A DNA stretch of 64,000 nucleotides from Candidatus Peribacteria bacterium. GTDB lineage: Bacteria > Patescibacteriota > Gracilibacteria > Absconditabacterales > Absconditicoccaceae. The notes under the pieces were generated by a model. That model ran no database searches. It saw only the letters and a program-made list of their open reading frames with translations, and had not been told where the DNA came from. Shown in pieces: positions 10,325 to 20,962 of this stretch. Both the position numbers and the translations under genes were made by a program. Each line of letters opens with the position of its first letter. The first letter of the stretch is position 1. The stretch spans positions 248,001 through 312,000 of the forward strand of contig CP060225.1 in NCBI GenBank assembly GCA_023898485.1, read 5' to 3'.

Positions 10325-10765
10325 ATGAAAAGATCAGAAATTATCATCCAAGCAGTGCGTGGGATTATCATCTATGAGGGGAAAGTATTGCTCGTAGAGA
10401 ATAATTCTTCGTTTGCATGGACACTGCCATGAGGTAAGGTAGACGCTGGTGAGACGCTGGTAGAAGCGCTCGAGAGAGAGCTCTATGAAGAACTCCATGT
10501 GCGTGCAAAGGTAGGAAAAATCACTCACATCCATGATCGACTTCGTCCTGGCAAAGCTCGTATGGAACACTTTTTCGTGATAGATAATCCAGAAGATTTT
10601 TGGGATGTGGACTTCTCTGGAGCAAGTCATGAGTTTGAACTCGTGCAGTGGAAATGGTGTCCAATAGATGAGATAGATGTGGATGTGAAGCCATGATTTT
10701 TGAGAGAAGATTTGCTGCATATTGCAGATCTGCAGGGTGAGTATAGAGTGAGTGATGAAAGATAA
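10325..10765 (+). CDS. NUDIX hydrolase
   Basis: This 146-aa protein carries the NUDIX box GKVDAGETLVEALERELYEE (residues 39-58) followed by LHV. The preceding LPGGK motif has its first Gly encoded by TGA. NUDIX enzymes hydrolyse nucleoside diphosphates linked to another group; the substrate cannot be told from the sequence. A second TGA lies near the C-terminus. It sits in a short run with the kinase and an SMR transporter. Confidence 0.88.
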
Positions 10766-10787
10766 ATTTATATAAGTATGCTTATCT

Positions 10788-11111
10788 ATGAAATATCGAA
10801 TTCTTCCACTTCTATGACTACTTCTTTTTGAAGCTTTGGCAGATTATTTCGCAACTCGCTGGGGGGGGTGAGCCAAGACTATTTTTGCAGTGATAGCCAT
10901 TGGCTTCTATATTGTGTGTAATATCTTCTGGCTGTATGCGCTCAAAAATGGTGTGGGACTTGGGAGAGGAAATATTATCTTTGCAGTGGGAAGTAGTATC
11001 CTAGCAATCGGGATGGGATATCTGATCTTCCATGAATCGTATACTCCTCTACAGATAACGTGATTGATTCTAGGGCTAATAAGTATAGGATTGGTGACGT
11101 GGGGTGAGTAG
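10788..11111 (+). CDS. Small multidrug resistance (EmrE-like) transporter subunit
   Basis: This 107-aa protein has four hydrophobic helices, with FEALADYFATRWGGGAKT at the N-terminus and GYLIFHESYTPLQITGLILG near the C-terminus, as in EmrE/SugE or DMT-type small transporters. The typical EmrE Glu in helix 1 may correspond to E14. A run of eight G (10861-10868) codes Gly-Gly next to a TGA and is a potential slippage site. Exact family within the DMT clan is uncertain. Confidence 0.75.
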
Positions 11112-11143
11112 TTATATGTTTTTAAATTGTTGTTTGTTCTATA

Positions 11144-11503
11144 ATGAATCCTACTCTGCTTGCTATTATTCTTGTCATTTGATTATGATTGTTTGTTTGA
11201 TGATTTATTTGGCTGTTGTTACCCAAAGATAATCCTTCTTATAAAAAAGATGAGGCATTGATAGAAGATAAAAGAGCTGTATGAAAATCACGTAATTTTA
11301 GTGAGGCAAGGCATTTTTTCATTCTCTTTATAGGTTGAATTGTTCTTGGTGAGATTGTTGTTAATTTATTTGATGTTTATGTTCCATCTTGGATTTTAAT
11401 TATAGCTGCTGCATGATTATCCTACTGAATAGGTATTATATCAGAAAAACAGAGATTGAAAATAATAGAAGATAATGTAGATATTGATTCATCTATTGTT
11501 TAA
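11144..11503 (+). CDS. Hypothetical membrane protein
   Basis: The 119-aa product has three hydrophobic segments: residues 4-26, about 62-78 and about 83-98. A charged cytoplasmic loop separates the first two. It contains eight TGA codons (Gly), mainly in the helices, so none of it is visible under the standard code. No family is recognised. It lies 32 bp after the SMR gene in the same direction. Confidence 0.6.
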
Positions 11504-11520
11504 ATTAAAAAATTTTCTCT

Positions 11521-12156
11521 ATGACTAAACAACTTCAATCACAATGTGCACTGGTTCAGGGATATTATCATTTTCTCATGCTGGGGATGTGGATGGGTAG
11601 AACGATGAAGCGTTGAAACGATGAAACGATGAAGCGTATTGAAGATTTTACAGTAGATGGGTTTGTGTTCGATGGTGTGATGATTCAGAAACTCCTCTCT
11701 TCTGCTGCCAAACATCCTGATCAGGAGAACATCATGGAGTATATGACTTTCTTGAATGGGGTGAGGGGTGTGATGATGACGACGCATGAGATGTTGGATG
11801 GCTCTACGCTGTATCATAGATATGTGCGTGATTTGCTGGGTGATCAGTTTCGTGATTTTGAGTATTTGATCCGCTGGCTGCGCAATGTGCTCGTCCATAT
11901 GACTGACCCGCGTATCATGGTCTCGCATGAGTGATTTAGAGCGATACAGGACATCGATGCGGAGTGGAAATCGATCGATATTTCTCTCAAGCCATCCAAG
12001 GTTTGGCCAGACTCCTCTGACGATTATCTCGTCCGTGTGCGTGTGGATTTGGCTACGATCAAGCACAATACCAGACTGACGACGATCATCAGTGAGTATC
12101 AGTTGTATGCGCTGACGAGGTTATGTTATGATATGGCGAAGAGATACCGTGCGTAG
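11521..12156 (+). CDS. Hypothetical protein with HEPN-like RNxxxH motif
   Basis: This 211-aa soluble protein has no recognised full-length family. Near residue 121 it has IRWLRNVLVHMTDPR; RNVLVH matches the Rx4-6H signature (usually RNxxxH) of HEPN ribonucleases, in a helical context. A short tandem repeat acgatgaa(gcg/a) at 11608-11637 encodes a Met/Lys/Arg-rich stretch. Two TGA codons read as Gly. HEPN assignment is an inference from one motif. Confidence 0.6.
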
Positions 12157-12261
12157 TTGGTGGTGTGTGGTTTGTGGTGATATTTTCTTGTAATATCTGT
12201 AGTGAGTAAATAGTATGGGGGGAATCTTTTTCTCCTTTTTTTGTCTTTTTCTTCTCTTTTG

Positions 12262-13200
12262 ATGGCTTATGTAGGTTTGCATCATCATACGACATACTCG
12301 TTCTTGGAGGCGATTGGCGTGGTCAAAAAGCATGTCGCTCGTGTAGCAGATATATGAATGACCGCGATGACTATCACCGACTACAATGGTGTGTATGGTG
12401 CGATGGATCTCTACAAATCTGTCAAAGACTACAATATCAAGCCCATCATCGGTGTAGATCTACCATGGACGATGGATCTCTCACAAGGTGAGCCTCGCTC
12501 GGTGGGATACATAACATTCTTGGCTCGTAGTGTGGAGGGATATCATACGCTTCTGAGACTTGTGAGCGCTGCCTATATGCGTAGAAGTCCTGGTGAGCTG
12601 CCGTTCGTCGATCTGTCGCTGCTGCGTGAGCACAATGATGATTTGATCGCTTTTTGGGGATGAGTGGATTCTCGATATGGTCAGGCAGTCCTCCGTGGCG
12701 AGACACCGTCGACAATACAGGACCAGGCTCGTATGATCATCGATGTGATGGGTCAGAAATATACTTTTGGAGAGATCATCGCACAGGACTATGCTCTGCT
12801 GCCTGATGTCCGCAGAGTCAATGAAGCACTGTTAGTGGATGTAGAGATACGAGGCATCAAGACATTTGTGTCCAATAATGTGCACTATATCCGTGCGGAT
12901 GATGCAGAGGCCTTTGAGGTCGCCCGCGCGATCAAAGATAACAAAAAAATCTACGATGAAGATCGTAGAAAAACTATCGGACAGTATCATATCGTGGATG
13001 GTGCTCGGATCATGGAGACCATGAAGCGTAATGGTTATGATGAGGATACGATCAACCAACGAATCGATCAGACCCAAACGATCGCAGATTCTATCCATAT
13101 CAAGCTGGATATGGGTGACACGCTCTTTCCCAACTATCAGGTGAGTGATGAGATGACCGAACTCTACAAGCAAGAGAAAGGGAATTTGGTCGTGGATTAA
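12262..13200 (+). CDS. dnaE-N: DNA polymerase III alpha subunit, N-terminal (PHP) half of split DnaE
   Basis: This 312-aa product covers the PHP domain of DnaE and stops at TAA just after it (LFPNYQVSDEMTELYKQ). The polymerase half is a separate gene at 46061. The start HHHTTYSF retains the HxH pattern. The usual ITDH is ITDYNG and the usual PIIGCE is PIIGVD, so the PHP metal site looks altered. Two TGA codons are read as Gly. No Cys or intein-like motif follows, so the two halves must associate non-covalently. A 110-bp diverged copy of its 3' end lies 0.64 kb downstream. Confidence 0.93.
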
Positions 13201-13207
13201 GGGATTT
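13099..13207 (+). repeat. 3' end of dnaE-N, source copy of a duplication
   Basis: This 109-bp segment, from atcaagctgg to just past the TAA, is repeated at 13741-13850 with only a few substitutions and one inserted A. Confidence 0.9.
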
Positions 13208-13255
13208 TTACGTGGATTTTCTTTCTTTTCCATAATTTATTGTGATTGGAAAAGA

Positions 13256-13660
13256 TTATTTTTTGTTATTTTTAGCTATTCTTTCTTGTATTTTTTTCTT
13301 TTTCTTTGATTTTTTCTTTCTTTTGCTTTTGTAATTTATATTTTCTTCTATTCAATTTATTGCGCTACTTAGCTCTTTGCTTATTCATAATTTTTTTTCC
13401 CGTTTTTGGGTTTCATTATTGATAAACTTATTTCTTGCTTTTTGTTTTCTTTTAAGCAACCTTTCCATCTTTTGATTGTGATATTTGTTCGTTTGTCACG
13501 TAAGACACCAGTACATACATGTTCAGACTTTTCTTTGACACTCATATGCTCTTAATATTTTTTGTCATTCTTTTTTATTAATTTCTTCCGCTCTTTTTTC
13601 TGCGCTTTCTTGATTTTTGAATTGCACCTTTTTACATGTTTCACATCTGTTGTTGTTCAT
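13256..13660 (-). CDS. Small zinc-ribbon-like protein, inserted between dnaE-N and its tail copy
   Basis: Hand translation with TGA as Gly gives a 134-aa protein from ATG 13660 to TAA 13256. It starts MNNNRCETCKKVQF and has a second Cys cluster, YECQRKVGTCMYWCLTG (C41, C48, C52). This resembles the small zinc ribbons with CPxC...YxCxxCxxWHLT seen in phage and CPR genomes. The C-terminal 60 residues are very Lys/Arg-rich and could bind nucleic acid. Its AT content is higher than the flanking dnaE sequence. Five TGA codons hide it under the standard code. Confidence 0.65.
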
Positions 13661-13740
13661 TGTCTTATGTATCGGATATTAAAGTAGCTTTGTAGTGTAT
13701 TTTTTATGATTGTATATTGCAAACTATTACTCTCTTCTCT

Positions 13741-13850
13741 ATCAAGCTGGATATGGGCGAGACGCTCTTTCCCAACTATCAGGTGAGTGATGAGATGACC
13801 GAACTCTAACAAGCAGGAGAAAGGGAATTTGGTGGTGGAGTAAGAGATTT
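13741..13850 (+). repeat. Diverged copy of the dnaE-N 3' end
   Basis: Matches 13099-13207 almost base for base, with an extra A (ctctaacaag versus ctctacaag) that destroys the frame. Together the two copies bracket the zinc-ribbon gene. Confidence 0.9.
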
Positions 13851-13865
13851 TGCACAATAATTTAC

Positions 13866-13896
13866 TTGACTTTTATTAAAAAATAATTAATATAAT
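13866..13896 (+). promoter_or_regulatory. Putative promoter of the 52-aa membrane protein gene
   Basis: TTGACT (13866-13871) and TATAAT (13891-13896) are 19 nt apart, 24 bp before the ATG at 13921. The spacing is slightly long but both boxes are close to consensus. Confidence 0.5.
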
Positions 13897-13920
13897 TTAA
13901 CAAATTAAAAATTAAAAATT

Positions 13921-14079
13921 ATGACTTTTATTATTAGATTGATTTTAGCGATAGTTGTTTATTTATTTGCCAAATATTTGTTTGGCCTATTGATTGGCAA
14001 CAATGTGGTGAATATTGTGCTGTCACTAGTTGTTGTAGCAATAGTATTTAAAAAACTTATTATTACTAAAATCCAGTAG
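13921..14079 (+). CDS. 52-aa two-helix membrane protein
   Basis: A short ORF without TGA: a first hydrophobic helix (residues 3-25), a turn GNNVVN and a second helix (31-43), then basic residues. It has its own promoter-like sequence upstream and a terminator downstream, which supports expression. No family is recognised. Confidence 0.55.
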   Translation: MTFIIRLILAIVVYLFAKYLFGLLIGNNVVNIVLSLVVVAIVFKKLIITKIQ

Positions 14080-14084
14080 TATTA

Positions 14085-14126
14085 ATCTCCGCGCCATATT
14101 TGGCTTTAAAGTCGGAGTTTTTTTTT
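14085..14126 (+). terminator. Rho-independent terminator
   Basis: Stem ctccg / cggag (14087-14091, 14113-14117), with an inner gcc/ggc pairing, is followed by nine T. It ends the 52-aa gene and touches the stop codon of the convergent methyltransferase gene. Confidence 0.7.
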
Positions 14127-15189
14127 ATGAAATCTTATTGTTATATATTATCACCCTCCTCCCTACTCTCTGTCCTTTGCGGCGGTAGACTTCATCGGGG
14201 GAGGTAGCAGAAGGTGCGAAAGGTGCGAAAGGAGCAGAAGATTGTAGGATTTCTCGTGGTTGGGGGCCATCGTAGCGGTCGTATTCGGGGATGGTCATGA
14301 CGATGACAGATGGTGCTTGGTCACCCATGTTGGCTATATTTTGGAAGAATTTCTGGTACAGTGAGACTATCTGACCCACGTGGTGAGTGAGGGTGTTGGG
14401 TTGAGTTTTGCCCGTGACGATGGGTCAGAGTCGCCCTTCGGATACGACGACATCCGCATGAGAAAAGAGTGGTCAGAATGACTGAGTGACATCGTGTTTG
14501 CGGAGAGTGATTTTCTGTTCCGTAGCAAAAGACTGTGATGATCGTCGGTCGATATTGCGTTTGGCTTCGGTGATATGGAGGTCGGAACCTATGGTGTTAT
14601 ATCTGAGTGCATTGGCGATCATATTGGTCGTGCCGAAGCCCGTGAAGGGATCCCAAATAGTCGGTGGTTCGTGGTGTGTAGTTTGTAGTTGATTTCGATG
14701 ATTAGTGGCGATGTTGAGGAGGAGATGGGTGAGCTTGGCAGGCATCATGCCTACGGTCATACCAGAGGATGGCTTGTGGATATCGATGGCTTCATAGAGT
14801 GGGATGTTTTGGTAGTGGTCGATGATGAGATACTCATCACGTGGGAGACAGATGATTTCGAGACCTTTGGTCTTCACTTCGAGATCAGTTTTGATTGGTT
14901 CGATGATTTTGACACGCTTGAGCCAGTCATACTGCTTCTTCCATTGCATGACCTGTGATTTGCTATCACAACCGACGAGTTTGGGTTGTTTCTGTTCTAG
15001 TTCTTCGTGGAGCTCACGTGATGACACTACTCTCCCCCGTTTGGTCAGCCCAGCTCGAAGATGGTCTGGATCTACGTTTTGGAAAAACACTATCAGACCC
15101 GATTGATGAGTGATAGTGGCTCACGCACTGGTGAGTTCGAGACGTGAGAGGGTGTGGTTTTTGCCGATGATGCCTGCGTAGCTTGTCAT
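14125..15189 (-). CDS. Trm11-like SAM-dependent RNA/DNA methyltransferase
   Basis: The 354-aa product joins two visible fragments once TGA is Gly. The C-terminal half has motif I DPFTGFGTTNMIANAL and SEGRLGPI in place of the usual catalytic DPPY-type motif IV, as in Trm11/TIGR01177-type methyltransferases that make m2G in tRNA; the altered motif makes the exact reaction uncertain. The N-terminal 150 residues would be the RNA-binding part. The ATG overlaps the atpC stop as TAATG. A Pro/Ala/Phe microsatellite (gaaggtgcgaaaggtgcg, 14211-14228) codes SAPFAPFAPS near the C-terminus. Confidence 0.75.
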
Positions 15190-15632
15190 TAGTTTTTGAG
15201 TTTGGACAATTTGATTTCTGCATCGATAAGTTCCATCTCCATGAGTGCTTGCTCTACGCTTTGGAGTGATCATTCTTCTTTGTGTTTGGCGATAGTACTT
15301 TGGATATGTTGTCTTTTGGTTTGGAGTTCTTCGAGTGTATTGGTAGATCATTTGCTACCGGCAGTACCGAGGATGATGAGGTTCTGACCATCGATATATG
15401 CGATACCACCTCCGATAGCCATAGAAATCTTTTTCTTATCGAAGACGAATGTCTGATCGTGTGCGAGTGACTGATCATCGGGAGTAAACTGCACAATGCC
15501 TGACTCGACGATAGTTGCCAATGGCATATGATGGGGCAAAACGGTAATCTGACCGATGCGAGTTGGTATAGTGACATCAGAGACGTCTCCTTCGAAGAGG
15601 ACTTTGGATGGTGTGCGGACAGTGAGTAGCAT
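15189..15632 (-). CDS. atpC: F-type ATP synthase epsilon subunit
   Basis: The 147-aa product starts MLLTVRTPSKVLFEGDV, then VTIPTRIGQITVLPHHMPL, the beta-sandwich of AtpC, with a C-terminal helical hairpin (EELQTKRQ...LMEMELIDAEIKL). This subunit couples and inhibits F1. An AGGA 7 nt upstream of ATG 15632 supports this start over an in-frame one at 15716. Two TGA codons are read as Gly. No other ATP synthase gene is in the window, so atpC is detached from its usual operon. It follows ftsZ in the same direction. Confidence 0.88.
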
Positions 15633-15722
15633 CTGGTTCCTTTTTGGTAGAGTAAACAAAAAATCAGTACCGCATGGGTAACTGACTCTTTGTATGTTTT
15701 TATGTTTTGAAAGCAAGCGTTC

Positions 15723-16847
15723 TTAGAGTTTCTTTCTCATAAATGCTGGTGTGTCGAGATCATCTTCCTCCTTGGTTTCTAGTTCTTTGGATGGAGATTC
15801 GACTTTGACAGATCTGGTGATGAAGCTATCAGATGCATTGAGTTGGCGAGATTTTTCTCTTGCTGCGTGTCTGTATTCTGTGTCTTCCATCACATCAAAC
15901 CCCGTTGCGATGATGGTAACCTTGATTTCATCATCGTATGATTCATCGAATGTCATTCCCCAAATCATTTTGACATCATCGTCGAGGATTTCTTCGACCA
16001 CTTGTGCAGCTTCTTGTACCTCGATAGGAGTCAGATCGACGCCACCCGTGACAGCGAAGATGATGTTTTTCGCTCCTTGGAGATCTCTAGGTAAGAGTGG
16101 GTTTTCGATAGCTTTGCGAGCTGCTTCGACCGCTCTCTTTTCGCCAGCACCGTATCCGATACCAAGCATTGCTGTACCTGAACCTCTGAGGACGCTGTTG
16201 ATGTCGGCGAAGTCGATATTGATATCACCTGGTTTGATGATGAGATCAGAGATACCCTGGACACCCAAGAACAAGATTCTATCAATCATGTTGAATGCTT
16301 GTTTGAATGTAGTTTTTTTGTCAATAATATTGAAGATTTTATCATTAGGAATGACGATGAGTGTATCTACGGTGCTTTTGAGTTTTGCAATACCTTGTTT
16401 AGCATTTTCGAGTCTCTTTTTACCTTCGAAACCAAATGGTTCTGTCACGACAGCTACGGTCAAGATACCCATCTGCTTAGCGATCTCTCCGATAACTGGT
16501 GCACACCCTGTACCTGTACCTCCACCCATACCAGCGGTGATAAATACCATATCGCTGTCGTTGAGCATCTTTTTGATATCATCAATGCTCTCCTCTGCTG
16601 CTTTGCGTCCGATCTCTGGTTCAGCCCCTGCGCCAAGACCCTTGGTGAGATTGAGTCCAATATTTATCTTTCTGTCAGCGAGATTGGATGCGAGATCTTG
16701 TGCGTCTGTATTGACAGCGACAAATTCTACACCTTCTAGTCATTCTGTTACCATTCTATTGAGAGTCTTACCTCCTGCTCCTCCTGCACCGATAACTTTT
16801 ATTTTAGCACCAGGTATTAATTCAGGAACGAAATCTTGTACGGTCAT
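15723..16847 (-). CDS. ftsZ: Cell division protein FtsZ
   Basis: FtsZ is the tubulin-like GTPase that forms the division ring. The 374-aa product has IGAGGAGGKTLNRMV (residues 19-33), the tubulin signature GMGGGTGTGCAP near 105, and a short Ser/Glu-rich linker ending in the C-terminal peptide LDTPAFMRKKL. That peptide matches the usual DIPAFLR docking site for FtsA. One TGA encodes Gly in MVTEGLEGVEFVAVNTD, where other FtsZ proteins also have Gly. ftsA lies immediately upstream. Confidence 0.97.
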
Positions 16848-16898
16848 TTGATCAAATATATAAGTGATAATAAAAGGTTATATAGTGATGTGTGTAGA

Positions 16899-18080
16899 TT
16901 AGAAAAGTTTCTTGAAGAAGTTTCCAATCTTTTGTGCAATGTCTTTACCAACACGAAGATCTATGCCTAATCACTTCGTTGCTGTGGTATGCTTGGATGA
17001 CCACGAGTAAGCACCGAGAGCATTGATAAACTGCATATTGGTTTTTAATTCTTTGCTCACCGTATGCACGTCTTCTGCTGCAAATGTTGCTAACTGAAAG
17101 ATATCTTTTGATAAAGAAGCGAGATTTTTTACCTTGGATCATCCTCATGAGAAGATCACACCTCATGCGAGTCTTCCATCTTTACCCAATTCGATGAGTC
17201 TGGTATTGATTTTTTCAAGAATTTCTTCATATCTTGCTGTCATGATCTGATAGAGAAAATGCTTATCTACTGCTGTTTCTCCTTGCTCTTTTTCTATGAG
17301 TCCGAGTCCTCCATCTTTGATTTTGATATCTTCTGCCTCTTTGATATCGATCTGCATACCAATAGATATATCCCTAGTAACTGCATCTCCTCCGATAGGT
17401 AGTGTCTCATATCGTAGTGGATATCCGTCTTCATAGATGACAAAACTGGTTTGCTCTTTACCAATATCAACTGCTATACATCAGAGATCTTTGGCGTCAT
17501 AATCAATGCTGGCTTCACCAGTAGCAAGGATATTCGGTATGATATCGATGACGTAAATATCGATAGATTCAATCACTGATACGAGTTCGTCATAGAATGA
17601 CTGAGGTAGATAGAAAACATCCGCCACAATATCTAACTTGGTAGCTATCATCCCTACTGGATCTTTTACTTTTTCTTTTTCATCTATGATCCAATGTATA
17701 GGGACAATTTTTATCAATTCTCCGCTACTCTCTTCGCTAATGTCTGCAACAATAGTAGAGAGATGTCTTACATCTTCATTGGTTATCTTTTCTTTCATTA
17801 CTCTTTTTTGTTCTTTGATCCTTTGGTGAGTGGTGTGTGGATGAGATACTGTAATGACATATTCATCAATATACTCCCCTCATAGCTTTTTGTTTATTTC
17901 GTTAATCGATTCTTCAAGACTTTCTTTGAATGCATTCGAATCGAGTATTTTTCCCTTACGAATACCTTTGGTTATCATGAGTGATTTGTGTAGAGTCGCT
18001 CTTTTCCCCTCCTCTTCGCCTATGACAAGTGTCTTGAGCCAACCACTTCCGATATCTATTATCGCTGTAATGTTTTGCAT
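16899..18080 (-). CDS. ftsA: Cell division protein FtsA
   Basis: FtsA is the actin-like protein tethering FtsZ to the membrane. The 393-aa product has the phosphate-1 motif IIDIGSGWLKTLVIGEE, then the 1C domain, CIAVDIGKEQTSFVIYEDG and the adenosine motif GVIFSGGGSKVKNLASL. It ends with an amphipathic helix (IGNFFKKLF), the membrane tether. TGA codons read as Gly join four fragments. It precedes ftsZ by 51 bp, the usual dcw order. Confidence 0.95.
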
Positions 18081-18136
18081 GGATATTTCATGAGATTGTT
18101 AGATAGATAAAATAGCTTCTATATCTTTGTTTCCGT

Positions 18137-18165
18137 ACTATAGAGAAAAACTCTACTGGATACAA
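18137..18165 (-). promoter_or_regulatory. Putative promoter of ftsA-ftsZ
   Basis: On the minus strand, TTGTAT (18165-18160) and TATAGT (18142-18137) are separated by 17 nt. The -10 lies 56 bp before the ftsA ATG. The remainder of 18081-18215 shows nothing else. Confidence 0.5.
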
Positions 18166-18215
18166 ATACAGCAAGATCTTTTCTGATAACCTTTTATTAT
18201 CTTTACTGATTACGA

Positions 18216-19040
18216 TTATTTCTTGGTTGTAATCTTGATAGCATCATGAATAATATCTCTTTTATCGTGGTGAAATTTGAGCATGGAATCTGATGCGATG
18301 ATCCCATGATTTTTTTTGTGTTTTTTGTTCTTGTGTCGAATAATCGGCAATCGTATAGTTTTGATCACTCGCTCTATGATGTCTCCTGCTCGTCATGATA
18401 GTATTTTTTCTATGATGACTTTTTTTCTATCATCTGTATTTTGTGGCCATTGTGTATCAAGCTGCACAGGGAGATAATGGGGGAAATTTTGTAATTGCGC
18501 ATAGATTCGATTGTTTTCGTGTAGTATGTGATCTGGATTTTCTCCATCCTTGACTCGTAGTGGTACAAGATGAGCAATCCAATATGTAAGATATTGGTCT
18601 GTATGGGGGCGTTTGATTGGATAGAGATTACAGTGATTTTTGGTGAGATAGAAGGTAAGACAGAAGCGCTGAGCATGATGGGTTTTGTTTCTTTTGACTC
18701 ATTTGATTCGAAATAGTATTGCTGAATAGAGTCTTGCAGTCCAGAGCCTTCATTCTTGTGTCACGAATGTTATGTCAATATCAGATTCAGATGTGGGTGC
18801 ATTGAATGTCACACTATTGCAGAGATAGATATGCGTAACAAAAGGGATAGACTGATAGAGTGAGGTGTGCTGATTGATGTAATCAACTATGTTTTTAGTG
18901 ATGTTGTTTACTCTCGGTCGTGATGCATAGTGGTGTTTGTGAGAGGATTTGAGTGATTTTTTGTCATATAGAAACCATTCTTCTGGTGTTGGAACAGGAT
19001 ATGATAGTGCGCGATAGAACTGCAGAGGATCTGATGTCAT
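18216..19040 (-). CDS. Nucleotidyltransferase-domain protein
   Basis: This 274-aa protein has a pol-beta-type nucleotidyltransferase motif: SVTFNAPTSESDIDITFVTQ (around residues 75-95), where the two Asp of SDIDI would bind metal. The C-terminal half is basic (KNKKHKKNHG). The substrate is unknown; similar proteins modify tRNA, proteins or antibiotics. Several TGA codons read as Gly. It lies between the pseudopilin gene and ftsA on the same strand. Confidence 0.65.
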
Positions 19041-19079
19041 TCATGTAGTATTAACATTGTGAATGTATTTTATATAACA

Positions 19080-19721
19080 TTATTGTTCCCATTGCTGACA
19101 TATTCACGTTGCTCTTGCAAATATAAAACATGAGTGATATGTAATGTTTTGACTTCTAGTATCTATACGTATTTGTGATATTTCTTTGTAATTGATGTTA
19201 TCTACCTCATTTTGTATAATCGTTATCGTCATTTGATAGATCTTTTCTATGAACCCATCCTTTTCTTTTTCTATTGTAATGGCAGCTCCTTGTGTAGTTG
19301 TTAGATTTTTTACAAAATTTATGTCTAAAGTATGAAAATCTCCTGATAATGAGATGGTGTAAGACCCCTCTTTAGCACATAACCACTGTGGATCTGCATC
19401 GTTTAGATCAATGGTCTGGTAGTTATATGTTGTAGATCAGGATATATATCCTAATATAATTTCTTGGTTTATATTATCAATTTTGACACTATAGCTGTCA
19501 GGAGTAATTCATCCATCTAGTTGTTTTCCCACCAATGCACTATATTGGTAATTTTTTATGGTACTATAGATATTGTTTGCACACGTTTCTGCATAATATT
19601 TGTTGTTATCTGTTGCTACAAAGAGGTAGCTTCCTAATGACATAAGTATCCCTAATACCCCTATCACTAAGATCATTTCTATTAATGTAAATCCAGATTG
19701 TCCTTTTGGATGACATATCAT
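19080..19721 (-). CDS. Type IV pilin-like / pseudopilin protein
   Basis: The 213-aa product starts MICHPKGQSGFTLIEMILVI. It has the prepilin peptidase site G|FTLIE at residue 10 and a hydrophobic helix, the hallmark of type IV pilins and type II pseudopilins. The remainder is a beta-rich globular part with paired Cys near both ends. The ATG overlaps the dnaN TAA as TAATG. Three TGA codons are read as Gly. No other pilus genes are adjacent. Confidence 0.85.
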
Positions 19722-20857
19722 TATTTGAGCAGAGGTCTAGCGACATAAATATATTTGTCGTCTGTTGGGTCTTTGAAAACTAATGGCTTCTGATTGTCGA
19801 TGATACTGATGGTGATTTCGCTTGATTGAGCTTGCTTGATAAAGTCGCTCATGTATTTTCCATTGATACCGATTTCTTGTTCATCACCATTGATAATGGC
19901 AGGGATAGATGTTTGTGCATCTCCCTTGTCAGTCGATCATGAAGTGATTGTAAGTTTGTTGTCGGTTGTTTTGATAAGGAGGTAGTTATTGATGTCTCTG
20001 GTGAGGATGAGGATTTTTCTGATAGCCTTATCAAGTTGGTCTTTGTCTACAATGACAGATGTTTTGTATTGCGTGGGAATGATTGCTTCATTATTATAGT
20101 CAGGGAATTTGCCTTGGATGAGAAGTGACGTCGCAAGTACTTCTCCCATATCAGTAGGACAGATGAATGCAATCATATTGTCTGAGAAACGTATTGTTAC
20201 CTCTTCTCCTCCGTGTTCATGCTGGTATTCGAAGACTTTCTGGAGATCGACGATATTGGTTTTGGGTATGATGACCGTACATGGTGTGTGACTTCCTATG
20301 ATAGGAGATTTATATTCTGCTAAACGAAAAGAATCAGACCCAGCGAAGATTATCTTTGCGTTTTCGTCGTCCTGCACACGGACCAAAAGCCCTGTCAGTA
20401 CTGGTGAAAAGTTTTTCTCTGAGATGGTGTACTCAATCTTACTGATACCGTTGATGAGTGTATTTGTATCTATGATATTACTCTTGTCTCCTTGAACTTC
20501 AGGGAGTGCAACATACTCGCTACTACTGATGCCCTTGATAGTGAAGGTATCTGTTGCACTTTTGATAGTAAGTGAATCATCAGACCCAGCAACTAATTCA
20601 ATCTCATCACCATCTATTGTTTTTATAATGTTTTGGAATGTTTTGGCATTGACAGTAATGGATCCTTCTTGGTTGACGGTAGCAGGGATAGAAAGTTGGA
20701 TGTGTTTTTCCATATCGGTGCCTTTGAGTGTGAGACTATCGATAGACGCATTGAGGTAGATATTCTCTAGGATAGGCAGGGTTGCGTGTTTGGATACAAA
20801 TCTTGTAACAAGATCGAGCGCATCGTTACATTGTGTTGTGTTTATGGTGGTTTGCAT
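19721..20857 (-). CDS. dnaN: DNA polymerase III beta subunit (sliding clamp)
   Basis: The clamp encircles DNA and holds the polymerase. The 378-aa product aligns along its length: ATLPILENIYLNAS, ISSSEYVALPEV, FAGSDSFRLAEY (the usual T/S-D-x-x-R-L motif), LIQGKFPDYNNEAIIP and the C-terminal PTDDKYIYVARPLL, matching the usual YVIMPM/RL end. One TGA (Gly) near residue 307. ATG 20857 gives MQTTINTTQCNDALDLVTRF, the usual start. A 32-residue upstream extension is probably untranslated. Confidence 0.95.
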
Positions 20858-20962
20858 GGGGAAGGTATTCGGAATGATTATAAAGGATTCGGAAGTGTAG
20901 GAAAGAATTTTATTTTCTTTTTTCTTTATATTGTTTTTTTGGACAGGTTGCAAGGGGTTTGA

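Noticed and set aside
12262..13200. Split intein at the DnaE break
   Set aside because: No Cys or Ser nucleophile and no intein blocks follow the PHP half or precede the polymerase half.
15751..16851. A 366-codon open frame on the plus strand opposite ftsZ
   Set aside because: It is Ser/Ile-rich and low-complexity, and mirrors the codon pattern of ftsZ on the other strand; ftsZ is certain.
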